25,601 nucleotides of DNA from an uncultured Clostridia bacterium (lineage in GTDB: Bacteria > Bacillota > Clostridia > Christensenellales > Aristaeellaceae), in contig CAKTTL010000034.1 of NCBI GenBank assembly GCA_934615235.1, positions 1 to 25,601 of the forward strand. The letters are read 5' to 3'. A program made the position numbers and the translations under genes. Shown one piece after another: positions 6,693-13,854 of this stretch (positions are counted from its first letter, which is position 1; the number at the start of each line of letters is the position of its first letter). Under the pieces are notes generated by a model, which worked only from the letters and a program-made list of their open reading frames with translations, ran no database searches and was not told the DNA's origin.

Positions 6693-6959
6693 ATGGCGCG
6701 GCGGGAGAGAATTCGGCGCGCGGTGTGCGCGGCGGGGCTGCCGGAAGATGTAATGCTGGGCGCGCCGCGCGTGATCATCTGCGGCAGAGGACGGATGATG
6801 ATGGAAAACCATCAGGGCATCGTGGAATATGGCCCGGAAAAGCTGCGGGTGCAGACGGCGCAGGGAATTGTGAGCGTCGAGGGGGAGAACCTGACGCTCG
6901 CGTCGCTCGGGGAGGAGGATCTGATGGTGACGGGCGAGATTCGCCGCGTGGAAATGTGA
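6693..6959 (+). CDS. yqfC: Sporulation protein YqfC
   Basis: 88 residues, the family's usual size. The pattern RVIICGRGRMMMENHQGIVEY followed by ExLRVQTAQGIVSVEGENLTL matches YqfC/YabP-like sporulation proteins, small beta-rich proteins of unknown biochemical role expressed in the mother cell in Bacillus. The start at 6693 is chosen because a GGGGGTG lies just upstream and the length then matches the family; the open frame continues 30 codons further upstream without similarity. It is immediately followed by yqfD, its constant partner. Its presence suggests an endospore-forming lineage. Confidence 0.88.
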   Translation: MARRERIRRAVCAAGLPEDVMLGAPRVIICGRGRMMMENHQGIVEYGPEKLRVQTAQGIVSVEGENLTLASLGEEDLMVTGEIRRVEM

Positions 6960-6960
6960 G

Positions 6961-8115
6961 GTGAAGATGGACAAATTCGGGCGCGTCCGCTTCCGCGTGG
7001 AAGGGCTGTCGATGGAGCGGCTGCTCAACCAGTGCGCGCAGGCGGGCGTTCGGCTTTACGGCGTGCGCAGGCGCTCGCTGCGTTCGATCGCCGCCTCGGC
7101 CGCGCCGAAGGATTTCGACGCGCTGCGCGCGTTTGCAGGGGAGCGCGGCTGGCGGGTGACGCAGGAACGCGCGGCGGGCGTTTCAAAGCTGCGCGGGGCG
7201 GGGCGGCGCAGGGCGCTGCTGATCGGCGGCGTGGCGGCGTTTCTGATGGCGTGCTGGTATGCGTCCTCCTGTCTGTGGGCGGTGGAGATTACAGGCGCGG
7301 GCGCATACGAGGCGGAGGTGCGGCGCATCCTGACGGAGCAGGACGCGCGCCCCGGCCGCTTTGCCGCGCTCGTGCATACGGACGCGCTGCGCGCGGAAAT
7401 CGAGCGGCAGCTGACGGGGCTTTCGTGGGTGGGCGTTTATAAAAGCGGGGTGCGGCTGCGCGTGCAGTGCGTGCAGGCGGAGACCGCGCCGCGGGAGGAA
7501 AGGAACGCAGGCGCGCTCGTCGCCGCGCAGGACGGCGTGGTGCGCTCGGTACTGTGCCGGGCGGGGACGCCGAAGGTGAAACCCGGCGATACCGTCCGCG
7601 CGGGCGACGTGCTCATCGCAGGCTTTGAGCGCGGCGAAAACGAAACGCTTGCGCCTGTGCGCGCTGAGGGCAGCGTACTTGCGCGGGTGTGGTATACTGG
7701 AGAGGCTTTCGTCTCCTCCCGCGCGGAGCGCGCAGAACCCGACGGCGAACCCGTCGTGCGCCGCCTGCTGTGTATGCCGGATTGGAAATATGCGTTTGAA
7801 ACCGCGCCGGATTTCATACAATATGAAAAGGAGACGCGGACGCTGCGCATCGGCGGCGGGCTGCCGGTGTGGCTGGAGGAGGAGATTTACCGGCCGGTCC
7901 GGACGGAGATTGAAACGCGCAGCGCGGACGAAGTAAAGGCCGAAGCGGGGCGCGCCGCGATGCGAATCGCGCGGGAAAACGCCGGTTGGGACGCGGAAAT
8001 TGTTGACAAATGGGTAGATTATAGTATGATACAAGAGGAAGGTTATCGCGCGCGCGCGGTTGTGGAAGCGCTTCGAGAGATTGCGGTCCGGCCTTCCGAA
8101 GGAAACCAGCAATGA
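6961..8115 (+). CDS. yqfD: Sporulation membrane protein YqfD
   Basis: 384 residues from GTG at 6961; an ATG two codons later (6967), with AGGTG just upstream, may be the true start. The N-terminal part begins with GRVRFRVEG and contains LLNQCAQAGVRLYGV, typical of YqfD. A membrane segment follows at about 85-108 (ALLIGGVAAFLMACWY), then a large outer domain with VRSVLCRAGTPKVKPGDTVRAGDVLI. In Bacillus yqfD is required for efficient sporulation and is co-transcribed with yqfC. The stop (TGA 8113-8115) overlaps an ATG at 8112. The last 110 nt also contain a strong promoter for the next genes, which explains a locally AT-rich stretch. Confidence 0.92.
   Translation: MKMDKFGRVRFRVEGLSMERLLNQCAQAGVRLYGVRRRSLRSIAASAAPKDFDALRAFAGERGWRVTQERAAGVSKLRGAGRRRALLIGGVAAFLMACWYASSCLWAVEITGAGAYEAEVRRILTEQDARPGRFAALVHTDALRAEIERQLTGLSWVGVYKSGVRLRVQCVQAETAPREERNAGALVAAQDGVVRSVLCRAGTPKVKPGDTVRAGDVLIAGFERGENETLAPVRAEGSVLARVWYTGEAFVSSRAERAEPDGEPVVRRLLCMPDWKYAFETAPDFIQYEKETRTLRIGGGLPVWLEEEIYRPVRTEIETRSADEVKAEAGRAAMRIARENAGWDAEIVDKWVDYSMIQEEGYRARAVVEALREIAVRPSEGNQQ
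8003..8030 (+). promoter_or_regulatory. Internal sigma-A promoter upstream of phoH
   Basis: A perfect TTGACA (8003-8008) and TATGAT (8025-8030, 5 of 6) are separated by 16 nt in an AT-rich patch within otherwise GC-rich yqfD coding sequence. Initiation would fall near 8037, about 90 nt before the phoH start. It would let phoH, pgpH, ybeY-cdd, era, recO and downstream genes be expressed in growing cells independently of yqfCD. Confidence 0.65.
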
Positions 8116-8129
8116 TGGGAGGAACCTTC

Positions 8130-9098
8130 TTGGCGCAAAAGCAGCAGACGCTGTCCGTCGATTCGATGGATCAATATATTCAGCTCTTTGGCGTGGGCGA
8201 CGAAAACGTCCGGATTCTCGAGGACGAAACGGGCGCGATGATCGCCCTGCGCGGCGACGAGCTGAGCCTGACGGGCGAGGAGGAAGCGGTCGATCTGGCC
8301 GCGATGGTCATCGGCAAGCTTCTGGGAATGATCGCCCGCAAGGAGCCGATCGACCGTTCGCGCATCCGCTACGCGGTGGAACTCGCGCGCGAGGGCAACG
8401 TCGAGGAAATCGAAGAGATCATGCAGGATACCATCGCCGTGACCTATCGCGGCAAGCGTATCAAGTGCCGCACGCTGGGACAGAAGCGGTACGTGGAAAT
8501 GATGCGCAAAAACCTGCTTACCTTCGCCGTTGGCCCCGCCGGTACGGGCAAGACCTACCTTGCCATGGCGATGGCCGTTGTGGCGCTGAAAAACAAAGAG
8601 GTGGAGCGGATTATCCTCACGCGCCCCGCGGTGGAGGCGGGCGAGAAGCTCGGCTTCCTGCCCGGCGATCTCGCGCAGAAGGTTGATCCGTATCTGCGCC
8701 CGCTCTACGACGCGATGTATGACCTGATGGGCGCGGAAGCGTATCAGCGCCTGGCCGAGCGCGGCACGGTGGAGGTGGCGCCGCTTGCGTATATGCGCGG
8801 GCGCACGCTGTCCGATTCGTTCGTTATCCTCGACGAAGCGCAGAACACCACGTGCGAGCAGATGAAGATGTTCCTGACGCGCATGGGCTTCGGCACGCGC
8901 ATGGTCGTGACCGGCGACGTGACGCAGATCGACCTGCCGCAGGGGAAGCGCTCGGGGCTCAAAGAAGCCGTCGAGGTGCTTTCCGGCGTGGAGGGAATCG
9001 GCATCGCCACGCTCGATCATCGCGATGTGGTGCGGCATGAACTGGTGCAGACGATCGTAAAGGCGTATGAAAAGCACGAACGGAGGCGGCAGGGCTGA
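8130..9098 (+). CDS. phoH: PhoH-like ATPase (YbeZ family)
   Basis: 322 residues from TTG at 8130, chosen because GGGAGG (8117-8122) lies 7 nt upstream; the in-frame ATG at 8112 overlaps the yqfD stop and would leave this ribosome site inside the gene. The P-loop is GPAGTGKTYL at 135-144 and the Walker B-like acidic motif is LDEAQN at 234-239, followed by MVVTGDVTQIDLP, the signature of the PhoH branch of superfamily 1 ATPases. PhoH/YbeZ interacts functionally with the RNase YbeY in rRNA maturation, and its gene is almost always close to ybeY, as here. It is cytoplasmic. Another possible activity in the family is RNA helicase action. Confidence 0.93.
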   Translation: MAQKQQTLSVDSMDQYIQLFGVGDENVRILEDETGAMIALRGDELSLTGEEEAVDLAAMVIGKLLGMIARKEPIDRSRIRYAVELAREGNVEEIEEIMQDTIAVTYRGKRIKCRTLGQKRYVEMMRKNLLTFAVGPAGTGKTYLAMAMAVVALKNKEVERIILTRPAVEAGEKLGFLPGDLAQKVDPYLRPLYDAMYDLMGAEAYQRLAERGTVEVAPLAYMRGRTLSDSFVILDEAQNTTCEQMKMFLTRMGFGTRMVVTGDVTQIDLPQGKRSGLKEAVEVLSGVEGIGIATLDHRDVVRHELVQTIVKAYEKHERRRQG

Positions 9099-9123
9099 GG
9101 CCGCCTGAAAGGCAGGGAGTTTT

Positions 9124-11370
9124 ATGAGACAGGCAGGCGCGGGCAGCGAACGTCGCGGCGCGACGATGGGAATGCTGATCCTGTGCGTATGTTTCGCCCT
9201 GGTGGTGCTGACGATGCTGCTGGCGCTTGCGCCGGAACGCTACAGCCTGCAGGTGGGCGATATCGCCCCGAAAACCATCACGGCGACCAAGGACGTCATC
9301 GACGAGGCGACGACGGAGTATAAGCGCCAGGAGGCGCGGCAGGCGGTGCAGCCGGTTTATCAGGAGGATGAAACGGCGCTCGACCGCGTGCTGGAGGGGC
9401 TTGAAACTTACTTCAACGATTATGAAACCATCCGCGCGTATGGCGAAAAGCTGCGCAGGGGAACGATCGCGTCCGCTTCGGGCGAGCCGTTTACCTACAG
9501 CGGCTCGTTCCCACGCGCCGATCTGGATTACGCGAAAACGCTCGTTTCCGCGGTGGATCTGAGCGACTGGCAGCTGACCATTCTGATGAAGCTGTCGCAG
9601 TCGGAACTGTCTTCCACCTATACGACCACCGTCAACGCCGTGAAAAAGGCGATGGACGCGGGCATCCGGCAGAGCGCCATCGAGACGGCGATTTCCAACA
9701 TCCAGCGGCAGATTATCCAGTATATTTCCTCCGACCTTTGCTGGAATATCGCGGTGCCGGCCGTGCGCGCATGCCTGGAGCCGAACATGGTCGTCAACGA
9801 AGAGGCGACGGCGGCCAATCAGGAAGCCGCGGCCGCCGAGGTGGAGCCGGTTTATTACAAGAACGGCCAGAATATCGTGATCGCCGGAGAACGGGTGACG
9901 AACGCCGAAATCGAAGTGCTCGATACGCTCGGCCTGCTCGAGGGTAACAAGTTCGATAAAATGCTGTTCATGGGCGCGGCGATGGTGGGACTTTTGGCGC
10001 TGGCGGCGATGTTCTTCTATATGCTGCGCTTCGCGCGCGACGTGATGCGCCAGCCGCGGCTGATGCTGATGCTCTCGGTTATCTTCGCGGCGACGGCGGT
10101 TATTTCGTTCTTCTCTTCGAAGCTGAACCCGTATTTTGTGCCCATTGCCGTCGTGCCGCTGCTGGTGACGGCGCTCATCTCGCCGAATTTCGCGATGATG
10201 GCCAATATTATTGCGCTCGTTTTCATTGGCGTGATCAGCGACAGCACGACTTCCTCTTCTTCCCAGCAGATTCTGAGCATCCTCTTTTCCGGGCTCATGA
10301 GCGCGCCGGCGGGCGTGTTTATCATGCGCAAAAACCAGCAGCGCGTGATCGTCTTCTTCGCCGGCTTTGTGATGACGCTCATCAATGTGGCGGCGATGCT
10401 CTGCATCGGCCTTCTGACGAACAACAACATTTCCGGCGTCTGGAACGATGCGCTCTGGTGCGGCGGCGGCACGTTCTTCTCCGCCGTGCTCTGCATCGCT
10501 TTCCAGCCGCTGCTGGAGACGATGTTCAACCTTGTCACGCCCTATAAGCTGCTGGAACTGGCAAACCCGAACCAGCCGCTTCTGCGCCGCCTACTGGTGG
10601 AAACGCCCGGCACGTATCACCATTCCATCATGGTGGCGAACCTTGCCGAGGCCGCGGCCGAGGCGATCGGCGCGAACCCGCTGCTGGCGCGGGTGGCCGC
10701 GTATTATCACGATATCGGCAAGCTCAAGCGCCCGCTGTACTTTAAGGAAAACCAGGTGGGCGAGAACCCGCACGACCATACCGATCCGCGCGTTTCCGCG
10801 GCGATTCTGATCGAGCATGTGCGCGACGGCGTGCAGCTGGCGCGGCATTATCATCTGCCGCAGCCGGTGATCGACTGCATCGAGCAGCATCACGGCGACA
10901 GCTGCGTGTCGTACTTCTATCATAAGATGCTCACCTCCGACAAGGCGGACGAGACGAACCTGGACGATTTCCGCTATCCCGGCCCGAAGCCGCAGACGGT
11001 GGAAGCCGGCATTCTGATGATGGCCGATACGGTCGAGGCCGCCGTGCGCGCGGGCACCGACCGGACGACTGAGGAAATCGCAAAAAAAATCCGCGAGCTG
11101 GTGAAGGCGAAGATCGATTCCGGGCAGCTGGACGAAACGCCGCTGCGCCTTAACGACGTCAGCCGCATCATTGATACCTTCGCGCAGGTGATGAACGGCG
11201 TGTATCATCAGCGCATCGAATACCCGAAGATGGAGGACGGCGCGGCGCGCCAGCCGGCTTCGCGGCCTGCGCTGCGGCCCGGCGTCATTTTGGGAATGAG
11301 CACGAACGAAAAGGGAGGCGAGGCCGAAAATGCTGCTGGAGATCACGGCGGAGAGAACGGAAACGCCTGA
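9124..11370 (+). CDS. pgpH: Cyclic-di-AMP phosphodiesterase PgpH (7TM-HD family, YqfF)
   Basis: 748 residues, the family's usual size. Residues 16-36 form the first membrane helix. An outer 7TMR-HDED domain of about 240 residues follows (YSLQVGDIAPKTI at its start, NIVIAGERVT at its end). Several membrane helices span about 279-465. A cytoplasmic HD domain then contains ETPGTYHHSIMVANLAEAAA, YYHDIGKLKRP and IEQHHGD, giving the metal-binding His and His-Asp residues. PgpH hydrolyses c-di-AMP to pApA and thereby tunes osmotic and cell-wall homeostasis. The ATG follows GGGAG at 9115-9119. Its 3' end overlaps ybeY by 41 nt; the last about 50 residues are low-complexity and may be tolerant of that overlap. 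Confidence 0.94.
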   Translation: MRQAGAGSERRGATMGMLILCVCFALVVLTMLLALAPERYSLQVGDIAPKTITATKDVIDEATTEYKRQEARQAVQPVYQEDETALDRVLEGLETYFNDYETIRAYGEKLRRGTIASASGEPFTYSGSFPRADLDYAKTLVSAVDLSDWQLTILMKLSQSELSSTYTTTVNAVKKAMDAGIRQSAIETAISNIQRQIIQYISSDLCWNIAVPAVRACLEPNMVVNEEATAANQEAAAAEVEPVYYKNGQNIVIAGERVTNAEIEVLDTLGLLEGNKFDKMLFMGAAMVGLLALAAMFFYMLRFARDVMRQPRLMLMLSVIFAATAVISFFSSKLNPYFVPIAVVPLLVTALISPNFAMMANIIALVFIGVISDSTTSSSSQQILSILFSGLMSAPAGVFIMRKNQQRVIVFFAGFVMTLINVAAMLCIGLLTNNNISGVWNDALWCGGGTFFSAVLCIAFQPLLETMFNLVTPYKLLELANPNQPLLRRLLVETPGTYHHSIMVANLAEAAAEAIGANPLLARVAAYYHDIGKLKRPLYFKENQVGENPHDHTDPRVSAAILIEHVRDGVQLARHYHLPQPVIDCIEQHHGDSCVSYFYHKMLTSDKADETNLDDFRYPGPKPQTVEAGILMMADTVEAAVRAGTDRTTEEIAKKIRELVKAKIDSGQLDETPLRLNDVSRIIDTFAQVMNGVYHQRIEYPKMEDGAARQPASRPALRPGVILGMSTNEKGGEAENAAGDHGGENGNA

Positions 11371-12235
11371 GTGGCTCGAAGCGCTTCTTAACCACGTGGG
11401 GGATTGCGCGGTCGCATGCGAGGGGCTGAGCGGCCGCTATGCCGTCGGCTTCACGCTCACGGACGACGAGGGGATTTGGGAGATTAACCGCGCGCAGCGC
11501 GGAATAGACCGCCCGACGGACGTGCTGTCCTTCCCGACGGTGTCGTATCCGAAGGGGAAGACGGCGCGCGACGTGCCCGCCCGGCTGCGGCGCGAGTTGG
11601 ATCCGGAAATCGGCGGCGTGTATCTGGGCGATATCATCATTTCGCTGCCGCGCGCGCGGGAGCAGGCCGCCGAGTACGGCCACTCGCTGCGGCGGGAGAC
11701 GGGCTTCCTTTTCGCGCACGGCATGCTGCACCTGATGGGTTACGACCATATGGAGGAGGACGAACGCGCCGTGATGCGCGGGATGGAGGAGAAAGTCATG
11801 GAAAAGGCGAGCCTTCCGCGCGAACTGACCGACGCGGACTGGGAACTGATCGACGCGGCGAAGGCGGCGTTTCAAAACGCCTATACGCCGTATTCGCATT
11901 ATAACGTGGGCGCGTGCATCCGCACGGCGGACGGGCGGATGTTCCGCGGCTGCAACGTGGAGCAGGCGAGCTATGGCCTGACCATCTGCGCGGAACGCAA
12001 CGCGGCGACGACGGCCGTCGCCGAGGGAGCGCGGCAGTTCGAGGCCATCGCCATTTACGCCGAAGGCACGCAGACTTCGCCCTGCGGCGCATGCCGTCAG
12101 TTTCTGCGGGAGTTTGCAAAGGATATGAAAGTGATCCTCGTCACGGGCGAGGACGATATTCAGGTGACGACGCTGCAGGCGCTTCTGCCCCTGAGCTTCG
12201 GACCGGAAAGCTTGGACGAGGTAAACAGCAAATGA
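11330..12235 (+). CDS. ybeY-cdd: Fused ORF: endoribonuclease YbeY + cytidine deaminase Cdd
   Basis: 301 residues carrying two enzymes in one frame. Residues 1 to about 155 are YbeY, with the zinc signature HGMLHLMGYDH (H130, H134, H140) and RPTDVLSFP upstream; YbeY processes 16S rRNA 3' ends and takes part in ribosome quality control. Residues about 170-300 are cytidine deaminase, with AYTPYSHYNVGA, the CAERNA motif (C220, catalytic E222) and PCGACRQ (C252, C255), the zinc site that converts cytidine to uridine for pyrimidine salvage. These are separate genes in Bacillus, often with dgkA between them; dgkA is absent here. The ATG at 11330 has AGGGAGG upstream, inside the end of pgpH. An internal ATG (codon 157) with its own ribosome site may also give free Cdd. 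Confidence 0.92.
   Translation: MLLEITAERTETPEWLEALLNHVGDCAVACEGLSGRYAVGFTLTDDEGIWEINRAQRGIDRPTDVLSFPTVSYPKGKTARDVPARLRRELDPEIGGVYLGDIIISLPRAREQAAEYGHSLRRETGFLFAHGMLHLMGYDHMEEDERAVMRGMEEKVMEKASLPRELTDADWELIDAAKAAFQNAYTPYSHYNVGACIRTADGRMFRGCNVEQASYGLTICAERNAATTAVAEGARQFEAIAIYAEGTQTSPCGACRQFLREFAKDMKVILVTGEDDIQVTTLQALLPLSFGPESLDEVNSK
11785..11800 (+). promoter_or_regulatory. cdd: Internal ribosome binding site and ATG for separate Cdd synthesis
   Basis: GGAGGAGA at 11785-11792 stands 8 nt before an in-frame ATG at 11798 (codon 157 of the fused frame). Initiation here would give a 145-residue cytidine deaminase starting MEKASLPRELTDAD, a normal length for a free-standing Cdd. This suggests either that the genes fused recently by loss of the ybeY stop or that both fused and free Cdd are made. 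Confidence 0.5.
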
Positions 12236-13110
12236 GTTTTCATTCCGGATTTATTGCAATCGTCGGCCGCCCGAACGTGGGCAAGTCGACGCTGATGAAC
12301 GCGTTCGTCGGCGAGAAGGTGGCCATCGTTTCCGACAAGCCGCAGACGACGCGCAACCGCATCATGGGCGTGGCCACGAGCGACGAATGGCAGATGGTCT
12401 TTCTCGATACGCCCGGCCTGCACACGCCGCGCACGAAGCTGGGCGAATACATGATCAAATCCGCCAACGACGCGCTCGAGGGCATCGACGCGCTGCTGGT
12501 GATGATTGACGGCGCCGCCTGCGGCCCGCAGGACCGGCAGATCGTCGAACGGATGGCGCAGATGAAGGTGCCAAAGGCGCTCGTCGTCAACAAGGTCGAC
12601 CTGATGACGCCGCAGACGCTCGCGCCGCTGCTGGCGTCGCTGAACATCGAAGGGTACGACGAGATCATCCCCATCAGCGCCCGGCGCGGCGATTCGATGG
12701 ACAGGCTCAAGCAGACGCTTATCGGCTTCCTGCCCGAGGGGCCGAAATATTTCCCGGACGATATGATTACCGACCAGCCGGAGCGGCTGCTGTGCGCGGA
12801 GATCATCCGCGAAAAGGCGCTGCGCAATCTGCGCGACGAGGTGCCGCACGGCATCGGCGTGGAAATGCAGCGCATTGAAAAGCTGTCGGATAACCTGACG
12901 GAAATCCATGCGACGATTTACTGCGAGCGCGAATCGCATAAGCGGATTATCATCGGCAGGCAGGGAACCATGCTGGGCCGCATCGGCAGCCAGGCGCGGG
13001 AGGATATTGAAAAGCTGCTTGGCACGCACGTGTCGCTCAAGCTATGGGTGAAAATCCGCGAGGACTGGCGCAATCGCAACGACGACCTGAGAACGCTGGG
13101 GTACGAATAA
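12232..13110 (+). CDS. era: GTPase Era
   Basis: 292 residues. G1 is GRPNVGKST at 12-20, the switch QTTRNRI is at 38-44, G3 DTPGLH at 59-64 and G4 NKVD at 120-123. The C-terminal KH domain contains IIIGRQGTMLGRIGSQARE, which binds the 3' end of 16S rRNA. Era is an essential 30S assembly checkpoint and is functionally linked to YbeY. The ATG at 12232 overlaps the upstream stop (ATGA), with GAGGT at 12218-12222. Gene order ybeY-cdd-era-recO is conserved in Firmicutes. Confidence 0.97.
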   Translation: MSFHSGFIAIVGRPNVGKSTLMNAFVGEKVAIVSDKPQTTRNRIMGVATSDEWQMVFLDTPGLHTPRTKLGEYMIKSANDALEGIDALLVMIDGAACGPQDRQIVERMAQMKVPKALVVNKVDLMTPQTLAPLLASLNIEGYDEIIPISARRGDSMDRLKQTLIGFLPEGPKYFPDDMITDQPERLLCAEIIREKALRNLRDEVPHGIGVEMQRIEKLSDNLTEIHATIYCERESHKRIIIGRQGTMLGRIGSQAREDIEKLLGTHVSLKLWVKIREDWRNRNDDLRTLGYE

Positions 13111-13844
13111 TGGGTCAGATTCGAACGGACGGCATCGTGCTGCGTCATGTGAATTTCGGGGACAACGATCGCATTCTGACGATTCTTTCCCCGACGATGG
13201 GTCTGCTTACGGTTTCCGCGCGCGGATGCCGCAAGGTGACCAGCCGCATGCTGTCCGCTTCGGAGCTTTTTACGGCGGGGGAATTTCTGCTTTACGAAAA
13301 GGAAGGGCGCTATACGCTTTCCAGCTTTTCCCTGCAGGAAAACTTCTATCCGCTGCGGAATGATTTCACGCGCCTTTCCCACGGCGCGTACTGGCTCGCG
13401 CTTTGCGAAGCGACGGCGCAGCCGGGGGAAGACTGCGCGCGGCTGTTCAAGATGCTGATGCTTTCGCTCGCCGTGCTCACCTACGGCGATCTGCCTGAGC
13501 GCGCGCTGACGGCCGTTTTTCTGATGCAGTTTTCCATTCTCATGGGCTTCGAGCCATGCCTGGACGTATGCGTGCAGTGCGGAAAGCCCCTGCAGCCGCC
13601 CATGCGCTATGACGCGGAGCACGGCGGGGCCTGCTGCGCCCGCTGCGCGCCCGCCGGGGCCGCGCTCGCGCCGCAGACGCTTGAATGGCTGCGCGAAGCG
13701 CAGAAAAAAGGCGCGTTCGTTCTCGCGGGAAAAAGAGGCCTGCCCGAGGCGGACAAGGAGACGGTCGAGCAGGCGTTCCGCCTGATGCGCGCGCACGTGG
13801 AGCGGCGGGTGGAAAAGGCCATCGCCGCGGCGAAATTTTTATAA
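13110..13844 (+). CDS. recO: DNA repair protein RecO
   Basis: 244 residues. The N-terminal OB-fold begins TDGIVLRHVNFGDNDRILTILSP, the standard RecO opening. A zinc-finger region has C154-x2-C157 and C176-x2-C179, as in Gram-positive RecO. RecO works with RecF and RecR to load RecA onto SSB-coated gaps. The ATG at 13110 shares one base with the era stop (TAATG). An upstream in-frame ATG at 13044 lies inside era and is rejected because the family start aligns with 13110. Confidence 0.95.
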   Translation: MGQIRTDGIVLRHVNFGDNDRILTILSPTMGLLTVSARGCRKVTSRMLSASELFTAGEFLLYEKEGRYTLSSFSLQENFYPLRNDFTRLSHGAYWLALCEATAQPGEDCARLFKMLMLSLAVLTYGDLPERALTAVFLMQFSILMGFEPCLDVCVQCGKPLQPPMRYDAEHGGACCARCAPAGAALAPQTLEWLREAQKKGAFVLAGKRGLPEADKETVEQAFRLMRAHVERRVEKAIAAAKFL

Positions 13845-13854
13845 GGATAAAGAA

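Noticed and set aside
7693..7698. TATACT in yqfD as a promoter -10
   Set aside because: No acceptable -35 lies 16-18 nt upstream.
7815..7822. CATACAAT, a perfect sigma-E-like -10 box inside yqfD
   Set aside because: The nearest -35-like AAATAT is 23 nt away rather than about 14, and the box simply encodes conserved-looking coding sequence; spacing does not support a promoter.
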